This document shows, one piece after another, positions 6,342 through 13,013 of a stretch of DNA of 13,013 nt. Under the pieces are notes generated by a model. The model was not told where the DNA came from and made no database searches. It saw nothing but the letters and a program-made list of their open reading frames with translations. The position numbers and the translations under genes were made by a program. This DNA comes from Asaia bogorensis (GTDB lineage Bacteria; Pseudomonadota; Alphaproteobacteria; Acetobacterales; Acetobacteraceae): the NCBI GenBank assembly GCA_945871455.1, contig CAMBXJ010000063.1, forward strand, positions 1 through 13,013, written 5' to 3'. Numbering within the stretch: the stretch's first letter is position 1; each line of letters starts with the position of its first letter.

Positions 6342-7835
6342 ATGCAACGTCTCGCGGACATCTCGGGTGTGCCGGCCGAAAGCGCGTGGCAGGCCCTGGT
6401 CGATATCGACGTCGCCGGCATCACCGCCGACAGCCGCCAGGTCGTGCCGGGCGATCTGTTCGCCGCCCTGCCGGGCAACGCGGTCGACGGGCGCAGCTTC
6501 ATCGCCGACGCGGTACGCAAGGGCGCCGTCGCCATCCTGGCACCCATCGGTACCGACTGGCCCGCCGACGTGCCGCACCGCCCGCTGTTCACCGATCCAG
6601 AGCCGCGCCGCCGCCTGGCACAGATCGCCGCGATCCTGGCCGGACCCCAGCCGCACCAGGTCGTCGCCGTCACCGGCACCAACGGCAAGACCAGCACGGT
6701 CGAGTTCGTCCGCCAACTATGGACCCTCGCCGGACTCAAGGCCGCCAGCCTGGGCACCTTGGGCCTGATCGCCCCCGGGTTCGACCCCGGTCCCGGCCTG
6801 ACCACGCCCGACCCGGTGTCGCTGGCCGAATCCCTGGCCGGACTGGCGCGCGCCGGCGTGCGGCATGCGGCGATGGAAGCATCCTCCCACGGGCTGGACC
6901 AGTTCCGCCTGGATGGCGTTCGCCTTGCCGGCGCCGCGTTCACCAACCTCACCCGGGACCATCTGGACTATCACGGCACTCTGGAAGCCTATGGTCAGGC
7001 CAAGCTGCGCCTGTTCCGCGACCTGCTGCCGCCCGGCGCCCCCGCCGTCGCGCATGCCGACATGGACCCCGGGATCTTCGACGCTCTGACCGAAATCGCC
7101 GCCGAACGCGGCCTGCGGTTGCTGACGGTCGGCGAGGCCGGCACGCATATCCAACTGCTGGGCGTGATCCCGCACAGCGACGGCCAGACGCTACGGCTGC
7201 AAACCCAAGGGATGATCCGAGACATCGTGCTGAACGTGCCGGGCCGCTTCCAGGCCGACAACGCCCTGCTGGCCGCCGCGCTGGTGGGATCGTTGGGCGA
7301 TGCCACGGCCCTGGACCGGCTGCCCGGCCTGATCGGCGTGCGCGGCCGGATGGAACTCGCGGCCCGCCTGCCGAACGGGGCGGCCGCCTATGTCGATTAC
7401 GCCCACACGCCCGATGCGCTGGAACGCCTGTTGACCGCGTTGCGCCCGCATACCACCGCCCGGCTGATCGTCGTGTTCGGCGCCGGCGGCAACCGCGACC
7501 GCGGCAAGCGGCCGCTGATGGGCCAGGCCGCCGCTCGCCATGCCGATATCGCCATCGTCACCGACGACAACCCGCGGGGAGAGGACCCCGCCAGCATCCG
7601 TGCCGCCATTCTCGCCGCCTGCCCCGACGCCCACGAAATCGCCGACCGCGCCAGGGCGATCGAGGCGGGCTTGAACATGCTGGCCCCGGGCGACGTTCTG
7701 GCCATCGCCGGCAAGGGCCACGAACAGGGCCAGATCGTCGGCGGCACCGTCATCCCCTTCGACGACGTCAGCGTCGTGCGCAACATGGTCCATTCCGGGC
7801 CGATTGGCGGCCGACCGTCCGAGGTGGCGCCATGA
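6342..7835 (+). CDS. murE: UDP-N-acetylmuramoyl-L-alanyl-D-glutamate--2,6-diaminopimelate ligase MurE
   Basis: This cytoplasmic ATP-dependent ligase adds the third amino acid to the peptidoglycan stem. The 497-residue product shows the N-terminal UDP-binding domain (GITADSRQVVPGDLF, 26-40), the ATP-binding loop TGTNGKTST (111-119), EASSHGLDQ (179-187), TNLTRDHLDYHGT (201-213), a candidate carbamylated lysine K221, the C-terminal-domain segment FGAGGNRDRGKR (379-390) and GKGHEQGQ (457-464). D409-N-P-R412 is the motif known to select meso-diaminopimelate, so DAP-type peptidoglycan is predicted, as expected for a Gram-negative. The ATG at 6342 lies 4 nt after the ftsI stop; the ribosome site is weak, so coupling to ftsI translation is likely. 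The end overlaps murF by 4 nt. Length and motifs are normal. Confidence 0.97.
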   Translation: MQRLADISGVPAESAWQALVDIDVAGITADSRQVVPGDLFAALPGNAVDGRSFIADAVRKGAVAILAPIGTDWPADVPHRPLFTDPEPRRRLAQIAAILAGPQPHQVVAVTGTNGKTSTVEFVRQLWTLAGLKAASLGTLGLIAPGFDPGPGLTTPDPVSLAESLAGLARAGVRHAAMEASSHGLDQFRLDGVRLAGAAFTNLTRDHLDYHGTLEAYGQAKLRLFRDLLPPGAPAVAHADMDPGIFDALTEIAAERGLRLLTVGEAGTHIQLLGVIPHSDGQTLRLQTQGMIRDIVLNVPGRFQADNALLAAALVGSLGDATALDRLPGLIGVRGRMELAARLPNGAAAYVDYAHTPDALERLLTALRPHTTARLIVVFGAGGNRDRGKRPLMGQAAARHADIAIVTDDNPRGEDPASIRAAILAACPDAHEIADRARAIEAGLNMLAPGDVLAIAGKGHEQGQIVGGTVIPFDDVSVVRNMVHSGPIGGRPSEVAP

Positions 7836-9265
7836 CCCCGCTCTGGGCGCCCGACGATCTGCTGGAGGCCACCGGCGGCAGCTTCACCACGCCATTCCAT
7901 GCGACCGGCGTGTCGATCGACACCCGCACCCTGCGGCCGGGCGACCTGTTCGTGGCCCTGCTGGGCGAGGGCCGCGACGGCCATGATTTCGTGGTCGGTG
8001 CCTTGGAGAACGGCGCCGCCGGCGCCATGACGCACCGGACCATCCCCGGCGTCGGCCCTTTGCTATGCGTCGACGACACGCTCGCCGCCCTGGCGCGCCT
8101 GGGTGCCTTCGCCCGCGCCCGCTTCACCGGCCAGGTGCTCGCCGTGACCGGCAGTGTCGGCAAAACCACCACCAAGGAAATGTTGCGGACCATGCTGTCC
8201 GTGCTCGGCCCCACCCATGCCGCCGTCGCCTCCTACAACAATCATTGGGGCCTGCCGCTGACCCTCGCCCGCATGGCGCCGGACCTGGCGTTCTGCGTGG
8301 CCGAAATCGGTATGAACCACGCCGGCGAAATCGCCCCGCTCGCCCGCCTCGCCCGCCCGCATGTCTCGATCATCACCAGCGTCGAAAAGGCCCATATCGG
8401 CTTTCTCGGCTCGATCGAGGCCATCGCCGACGAGAAGGCCGCGATCCTGGCGGGGTTGGAGCCGGACGGTGTCGCGGTCCTGCCGCTGGACTCGCCGCTG
8501 TTCCCGCGCCTGCGCGCCCATGCCGACCACACCCAGGCCACCCACACCCAGGCCCATGGTGCCCCCCCCGATGCGACCGGCATCCGCATCGTGACCTTCG
8601 GCACCGGGGCGGACGCGGATTGCCGCCTGCTGGCGGCCGACGGCGATGCCAACGGATCCGATGTCCTGGCCGACATCACCGGACGCAAGATCCGGTTCCG
8701 GTTGAACGCCGCCGGCCGCCACATGGCGATGAACGCCATGGCCGCGTTGGGCGCCATCGTCGGTCTGGGACTGGACCCGGATGTCGCGGCGTCCGTCCTG
8801 GAAAGCTTCGTGCCCCTCACCGGCCGCGGCGACCGACGCACCGTGATCCTGCCGGAAGGCTCCGCCCTGCTGCTGGACGAAAGCTACAACGGCAACGGCG
8901 CGTCCATGCGCGCCGCGCTGGAGGTCCTGCGCCTGCAACCCGCGCGAAGGCGCATCGCCGTGCTGGGCGACATGCTGGAACTGGGCGAATCCGGCCCCAA
9001 TGAGCACGCGAGCCTGGCCGCCTATGCCGCCGCCGCGTCCGACATCGTGCATGTCTGCGGCCCATTGATGCGCCATCTGTATGACGCGCTGCCCGCCTCC
9101 GTGCGGGGCGCGCACTTCCCGGACGCGGAGGCCCTGGCGCCGTTCGTGTCCGCCTTTGTTGCCCCGGGCGACGCGATCCTCGTCAAAGGCAGCCTTGGCA
9201 GCCGAATGAAACGGGTTGTCGACGCGCTCGATGCCCTGACCCCGTCCCAAGCCGGAGCGCCCTGA
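7832..9265 (+). CDS. murF: UDP-N-acetylmuramoyl-tripeptide--D-alanyl-D-alanine ligase MurF
   Basis: MurF adds D-Ala-D-Ala to UDP-MurNAc-tripeptide, finishing the cytoplasmic pentapeptide precursor. The 477 residues contain the N-terminal substrate domain ([17 protein letters not shown], 27-43), the ATP-binding loop [10 protein letters not shown] (106-115), NNHWGLP (136-142), [10 protein letters not shown] (158-167), [11 protein letters not shown] (349-359; many homologues read D-SYNANP-SM), GDMLELGE (379-386) and VKGSLGSRM (451-459). An inserted loop at about 230-249 has an in-frame 5-residue duplication, DHTQA then THTQA, from a 13-bp direct repeat (8527-8539 and 8542-8554). The ATG overlaps the murE stop (ATGA), with GAGG at 7821-7824 as ribosome site. 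The TGA overlaps the mraY ATG by one base. Identification is secure. Confidence 0.97.
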   Translation: MTPLWAPDDLLEATGGSFTTPFHATGVSIDTRTLRPGDLFVALLGEGRDGHDFVVGALENGAAGAMTHRTIPGVGPLLCVDDTLAALARLGAFARARFTGQVLAVTGSVGKTTTKEMLRTMLSVLGPTHAAVASYNNHWGLPLTLARMAPDLAFCVAEIGMNHAGEIAPLARLARPHVSIITSVEKAHIGFLGSIEAIADEKAAILAGLEPDGVAVLPLDSPLFPRLRAHADHTQATHTQAHGAPPDATGIRIVTFGTGADADCRLLAADGDANGSDVLADITGRKIRFRLNAAGRHMAMNAMAALGAIVGLGLDPDVAASVLESFVPLTGRGDRRTVILPEGSALLLDESYNGNGASMRAALEVLRLQPARRRIAVLGDMLELGESGPNEHASLAAYAAAASDIVHVCGPLMRHLYDALPASVRGAHFPDAEALAPFVSAFVAPGDAILVKGSLGSRMKRVVDALDALTPSQAGAP

Positions 9266-10353
9266 TGCTCTACAATTTGCTGCGCCCATTCGGGGACCAG
9301 TTCATCCTGTTCAACCTGGTTCGCTACATCACGTTCCGCTCCGGCGCGGCCTGCCTGACGGCGCTGATCGTCAGCTTCTGGCTGGGGCCGATGGTGATCC
9401 GCTGGCTGCGGTCGATGCAAAAGCACGGCCAACCGATCCGCGAGGATGGTCCGGAGCGCCACCTGGTGGAAAAGAAGGGCACGCCGACGATGGGCGGGCT
9501 GCTGATCCTGTTCGCGCTGACCATCTCCACGCTGCTGTGGGTCGATCTGCGCAACGGCTATGTCTGGGCGGTGCTGTTCGTCACCCTGGGCTATGGCGCG
9601 CTGGGGTTCTGGGACGACTATCTGAAAGTGACCAGGCGCAACACGAAGGGCGTGCCCGGCCGGGTGAAACTGGTGATCCAGGCCGTAGTCGGACTGATCG
9701 CCGCGATCTGGATCGCCTGGCTCAGCCGCGGGCCGCTTGGCACCGCGCTGACCCTGCCGGTGTTCAAGGATGTCGTCATCCAGCTTGGCTGGTTCTTCCC
9801 GGTCTTCGGCATGCTGGTGATGATGGGCGCGTCCAACGCCGTGAACCTGACCGACGGGCTGGACGGGCTGGCCATCGTGCCGACCATCATCTGCGCCGGT
9901 GTCTTCGCGCTGATCGCCTACCTGGTGGGCAACCGCATCTTTGCCGATTACCTGCAACTCAATCCCGTCGCCGGCGCCGGCGAACTGGCGGTGTTCTGTT
10001 CGGCCCTGATCGGCGCCGGGATGGGATTCCTGTGGTTCAACGCCCCTCCCGCCGCGGTCTTCATGGGCGATATCGGCAGCCTCGCCTTGGGTGGAGCCTT
10101 GGGCGCCGTCGCCATGGCCACCAAGCACGAGATCGTGCTGATGATTGTGGGCGGGCTGTTCGTGGTGGAGACCGTCTCCGTCATCATCCAGGTGTTCTGG
10201 TACAAGCGCACCGGCAACCGTGTCTTCCTGATGGCACCGTTGCACCATCACTTCGAGAAGAAGGGCTGGGCCGAATCCACCATCGTGATCCGCTTCTGGA
10301 TCGTGTCGATGATCCTGGCCCTGGTCGGGCTGGCAACCCTGAAGATCCGATGA
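9265..10353 (+). CDS. mraY: Phospho-N-acetylmuramoyl-pentapeptide-transferase MraY
   Basis: This polytopic inner-membrane enzyme transfers phospho-MurNAc-pentapeptide from UDP to undecaprenyl phosphate, producing lipid I. The 362 residues are almost exactly the usual length (360 in E. coli). Visible motifs are GTPTMGG (72-78), FWDDYLK (115-121) with the paired aspartates D117-D118, NLTDGLDG (194-201), FMGDIGS (266-272) with the third key aspartate D269, and the cytoplasmic histidine loop [11 protein letters not shown] (325-335). About ten hydrophobic segments can be picked out, beginning near 26-46. The TGATG junction overlaps murF by one base, with GGAG at 9254-9257 as ribosome site; the end overlaps murD by 4 nt. 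Nothing is unusual. Confidence 0.98.
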   Translation: MLYNLLRPFGDQFILFNLVRYITFRSGAACLTALIVSFWLGPMVIRWLRSMQKHGQPIREDGPERHLVEKKGTPTMGGLLILFALTISTLLWVDLRNGYVWAVLFVTLGYGALGFWDDYLKVTRRNTKGVPGRVKLVIQAVVGLIAAIWIAWLSRGPLGTALTLPVFKDVVIQLGWFFPVFGMLVMMGASNAVNLTDGLDGLAIVPTIICAGVFALIAYLVGNRIFADYLQLNPVAGAGELAVFCSALIGAGMGFLWFNAPPAAVFMGDIGSLALGGALGAVAMATKHEIVLMIVGGLFVVETVSVIIQVFWYKRTGNRVFLMAPLHHHFEKKGWAESTIVIRFWIVSMILALVGLATLKIR

Positions 10354-11765
10354 GCAGTTTTCCGACCACTCTGTTTGCCGGACAGCGCTTCGCGGTCGTC
10401 GGCCTCGGTCGCAACGGCTTGCCCGCCGCCCAGGCGCTGGCGGCGATGGGCGCATCGGTCGTGGCCTGGGACGACAATCCCAAGGCGCGCGAGGCCGCCC
10501 AGGCCGACGCGGGCAGGCTGGGCTACGAGGTCCGCGACCCCGGCGAAGGTCGGTTTGGATTCAATGCCCTGGTCCTGTCGCCGGGCATCCCGCATATCCG
10601 CCCCCGGGTGCATCCGATCGCCGCCCGTGCGCTGGCCGCCGGGGTGCCGATCCTGACGGACGCCGAGTTGCTGTACCAGGCGGTGCGCGCCGCCGGATCG
10701 CGGGCGCGATTTGTCGGGATCACCGGCACCAACGGCAAATCGACCACGACGGCGCTGCTCGCCCATATCCTGGAAATCGCCGGGGTGCCGGCCGCGGCGG
10801 GCGCCAATCTGGGTCCGGCGGCGCTGTCGCTGCCTTTATTGCCGGATAATGGCGTCTACGTGCTGGAAATGTCGTCCTACATGTTGGAGCGACTCGCGAC
10901 CATCCGCTTCCATGCGGCCGTCATGCTCAATCTCAGCCCCGATCACATCGAACGCCACGGCGACATGGACGGCTACATCCGTGCCAAGGCGGCGATCTTC
11001 GCACGCCAGACGGCAGCCGATCTGGCGGTGATCGGCGTCGATGACCACTGGGGGGGCGAGGCTTTGCGCCTGTCCGGGTCCCCGGCGCGGGTGGTTCGGG
11101 TGTCGGGCGGGGCGGATGCGGACGTGTTCTACCGCGATGGCGTGTTGCGCGACGCGACGGGGCCGATCCTGGCGATGGCGGACGCGCCTACCCTGCCTGG
11201 TGCGCATAATGCGCAGAACGCGGCGGCGACGGCGGCCATGGCGTTGTTCCTGGGAGTGTCACGAGCGGATATCGCCGCCGGATTGCGCACCTATCCCGGC
11301 CTGGCGCACCGCCAGCAGTTGATCGCGACGATCGACGGGATCGCCTTCATCAACGACAGCAAGGCCACCAACGCCGATTCCACCGCCTGGGCCTTGGGCT
11401 GCCATGACCGCATCGTCTGGATCGCCGGCGGCATGGCCAAGGAAGGCGGGATCGAGGCCCTGGTGCCCTATTTTCCTCGGCTGGTGCGGGCCTTTCTGAT
11501 CGGCCAGGACGCGCCGATCCTGGCGGCGACCCTGGCCGCCCACGGGATCGCGCATGAAACGGTCGGTACGCTGGAAGCAGCCGTGCCGGCCGCGCTCGCC
11601 GCCGCGCGGGCCCAGGGAACGCAGCCCCATGGGACGCAGACCGGGATGCCGGTCGTGCTGCTTTCGCCGGCCTGCGCCAGCTTTGACCAGTTCTCCGGCT
11701 TCGATGCGCGCGGCGACCGCTTCGCCTGCCTTGTCCGCGCTCTGGCAAACGCGGGAGCCGCCTGA
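10350..11765 (+). CDS. murD: UDP-N-acetylmuramoyl-L-alanine--D-glutamate ligase MurD
   Basis: MurD adds D-glutamate to UDP-MurNAc-L-alanine in the cytoplasm, the second peptide addition and so upstream of MurE. The 471 residues show a Rossmann-like N-terminal domain ([15 protein letters not shown], 16-30), the ATP-binding loop [11 protein letters not shown] (123-133), LEMSSYMLE (172-180; the better-known form is SSFQLE), [11 protein letters not shown] (194-204), a candidate carbamylated lysine K213, HNAQNAAAT (286-294), [10 protein letters not shown] (335-344) and [11 protein letters not shown] (438-448). A small in-frame duplication, GTQPH then GTQTG (423-432), sits in a loop and comes from a 15-bp offset repeat at 11613-11639. 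The ATG overlaps the mraY stop; the ribosome site is weak. The stop overlaps the ftsW ATG by one base. All key motifs are intact. Confidence 0.97.
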   Translation: MSSFPTTLFAGQRFAVVGLGRNGLPAAQALAAMGASVVAWDDNPKAREAAQADAGRLGYEVRDPGEGRFGFNALVLSPGIPHIRPRVHPIAARALAAGVPILTDAELLYQAVRAAGSRARFVGITGTNGKSTTTALLAHILEIAGVPAAAGANLGPAALSLPLLPDNGVYVLEMSSYMLERLATIRFHAAVMLNLSPDHIERHGDMDGYIRAKAAIFARQTAADLAVIGVDDHWGGEALRLSGSPARVVRVSGGADADVFYRDGVLRDATGPILAMADAPTLPGAHNAQNAAATAAMALFLGVSRADIAAGLRTYPGLAHRQQLIATIDGIAFINDSKATNADSTAWALGCHDRIVWIAGGMAKEGGIEALVPYFPRLVRAFLIGQDAPILAATLAAHGIAHETVGTLEAAVPAALAAARAQGTQPHGTQTGMPVVLLSPACASFDQFSGFDARGDRFACLVRALANAGAA

Positions 11766-12883
11766 TGCCCACGCTTTCGCGCGCCGATAACTCCGTCCTG
11801 GGCCGCTGGTGGTGGACCGTCGATCGCTGGACCCTGGGTGCGATCGGCGTGCTGATCGGCTTCGGCTACATCATGATGCTGGCCGCGACCCCGGCGGTCG
11901 CCGAACGCATCGGATCGACCCGGGATTCCTTCATCATCAAGCAGGTGTTCTTCCTGGCCCTGGCCGGTGCGGTCGTGGTCGGGGTGTCGCTGCTGTCGCC
12001 GCGCAACATCAAGCGCCTGGCCATCGCCGGCTGCATCGCCGCCCTGTTCCTGACCATGGCCACCATGATGATCGGCACCGAGATCAAAGGCGCCCGCCGC
12101 TGGATCGCGCTGCCCGGCATGACCATCCAGCCATCCGAGTTCCTGAAGCCCTGCTTCGCCGTGGTCGCTGCCTGGCTGATCGCGGAAGGCCGCCGGACGC
12201 CGCGCTTCCCCGGCATGATCATCGCCTTCACGGTGTTCGCGATGATCCTGGGGCTGCTGAAATCGCAGCCCGATATCGGCATGCTGGCGGTGGTCGTCAT
12301 CGTGTTCCTGGCCCAGCTCTACATCGGCGGCATGCACCTGATCCTGGTCGGCGCCGGCGCTGCCCTGGTCGCCGCCGGCGCGGTCGCCGCCTATACGATG
12401 TTCGCCCATGTCCGCAGCCGGGTGGAGCGCTTCTGGGAAGGCACCGGCGACAACTACCAGGTCACCACCGCGCTGGAAGCCTTCGGCAATGGCGGGCTGA
12501 TGGGCCGCGGCGCCGGCGAGGGCCGGGTCAAGGACGTCCTGCCCGACGCCCATGCCGACTTCGTCTACGCCGTCATGGGCGAGGAATTCGGCATGCTGAT
12601 CTGCCTGATCATCCTGCTGATCTTCGCCTTTATCGTGCTGCGCGGCCTGCTGGCGCTGCTGAAGGAGCAAGACATCTTCGTCGTGCTGGCCTGCACCGGG
12701 CTGGTGACCGGCTTCGGCCTGCAAGCGTTCGTCAACATGGCCTCGACCCTGAAGCTGATCCCGACCAAGGGCATGACCCTGCCGTTCATCTCCTATGGCG
12801 GGTCGTCCGCCATCGCCATCGCGTTGGGCATGGGCATGCTGCTGGCCCTGACCCGCCGCCGCCATCGGGAGGACGAGGGATGA
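11765..12883 (+). CDS. ftsW: Septal peptidoglycan glycosyltransferase FtsW (SEDS family)
   Basis: FtsW polymerises lipid II into septal glycan strands in complex with FtsI. The 372-residue product has a short cytoplasmic N-terminus rich in Trp (14-22) and about ten membrane segments. SEDS signatures are present: KGARRWI (108-114), QPSEFLKP (122-129), QPDIGM (168-173), the large periplasmic loop around 214-265 ending in LPDAHADFVYAVMGEEFG (259-276), and TLKLIPTKGMTLPFISYGGS (328-347). D265 is the likely counterpart of the aspartate essential for polymerisation in FtsW/RodA; this is by motif alignment in my head. The TGATG junction overlaps murD by one base, with GGGAG at 11753-11757 as ribosome site. 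The TGA overlaps another ATG at 12880, where murG would be expected. Identification is secure. Confidence 0.97.
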   Translation: MPTLSRADNSVLGRWWWTVDRWTLGAIGVLIGFGYIMMLAATPAVAERIGSTRDSFIIKQVFFLALAGAVVVGVSLLSPRNIKRLAIAGCIAALFLTMATMMIGTEIKGARRWIALPGMTIQPSEFLKPCFAVVAAWLIAEGRRTPRFPGMIIAFTVFAMILGLLKSQPDIGMLAVVVIVFLAQLYIGGMHLILVGAGAALVAAGAVAAYTMFAHVRSRVERFWEGTGDNYQVTTALEAFGNGGLMGRGAGEGRVKDVLPDAHADFVYAVMGEEFGMLICLIILLIFAFIVLRGLLALLKEQDIFVVLACTGLVTGFGLQAFVNMASTLKLIPTKGMTLPFISYGGSSAIAIALGMGMLLALTRRRHREDEG

Positions 12884-13013
12884 GCGGGGTGGTGCGGATT
12901 GCGTGCCAACGGGCGCGGCTTGCGGGGTCGCGTTGGCCGTCGGACGTCGCAGGTGTTGATAAAGCACTCCCCCTCCCCTTGCGGGCTTGGGCCGCAAAGC
13001 GGACCGAGGTTGG
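12880..13013 (+). other. ATG-started open frame in the murG position, but not MurG-like beyond about eight codons
   Basis: An ATG overlaps the ftsW stop (ATGA), the same coupling used throughout this operon, and the frame stays open for 44 codons to the window edge. It begins MSGVVRIA, a plausible MurG opening, but the glycine-rich AGGTGGH expected next is absent; the sequence continues with CQRARLAGSRWPSDV and then a Pro/Leu/Arg mix. A GC-rich tail from about 12966 contains a TTGCGG/CCGCAA stem (12979-12984 with 12992-12997) typical of intergenic repeats. It may be a truncated murG start, a chance frame in a spacer, or the 5' end of a gene I do not recognise. Confidence 0.3.

Noticed and set aside
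4903..6768. Long open frame in another phase over ftsI and murE (621 codons), and a similar 959-codon frame whose first part covers murE
   Set aside because: Arg/Gly/Pro-rich translations typical of shadow frames in high-GC DNA; the real genes in these spans carry complete catalytic motifs. The 3' part of the longer frame is murF itself.

Overview
The window is GC-rich and codes on one strand only. It holds the front half of a division and cell-wall (dcw) cluster from an alphaproteobacterium. The gene order mraZ-rsmH-ftsL-ftsI-murE-murF-mraY-murD-ftsW, the MurD variant (SSYMLE), the long-tailed FtsL and the GC-rich intergenic repeats suggest the Rhodospirillales/Acetobacteraceae. That placement is inference, because no rRNA or other marker gene is present.

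Layout: (1) 1-785 is the 3' end of folC. (2) 786-1358 is non-coding. It holds a 224-bp nested imperfect palindrome (788-1011), then a more AT-rich stretch, then a candidate mraZ promoter with three MraZ-type boxes at 10-bp spacing (1192-1216), then a leader of about 140 nt. (3) 1359-12883 is nine tightly packed genes: mraZ, rsmH, ftsL, ftsI, murE, murF, mraY, murD and ftsW. Neighbours overlap by 4 or 1 nt, or are separated by at most 7 nt, which fits one translationally coupled operon. (4) 12884-13013 should begin murG, but after an ATG overlapping the ftsW stop and about eight codons the sequence no longer resembles MurG and runs into GC-rich, hairpin-containing sequence.

How the genes work together: MurE, MurF and MurD are cytoplasmic ligases that build UDP-MurNAc-pentapeptide. 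MraY transfers phospho-MurNAc-pentapeptide to undecaprenyl phosphate, giving lipid I. FtsW (glycosyltransferase) and FtsI (transpeptidase) polymerise and crosslink septal peptidoglycan under control of the FtsQLB complex, of which FtsL is a member. MraZ is the cluster's transcriptional repressor. RsmH methylates 16S rRNA and travels with the cluster.

The genes are conventional. The unusual parts are the palindromic element after folC, the well-formed MraZ operator in minus-strand orientation, very long low-complexity periplasmic tails on both FtsL and FtsI, in-frame 12/15/18-bp tandem repeats in four genes, and the apparent break in gene order after ftsW. I did not find a wholly new system.
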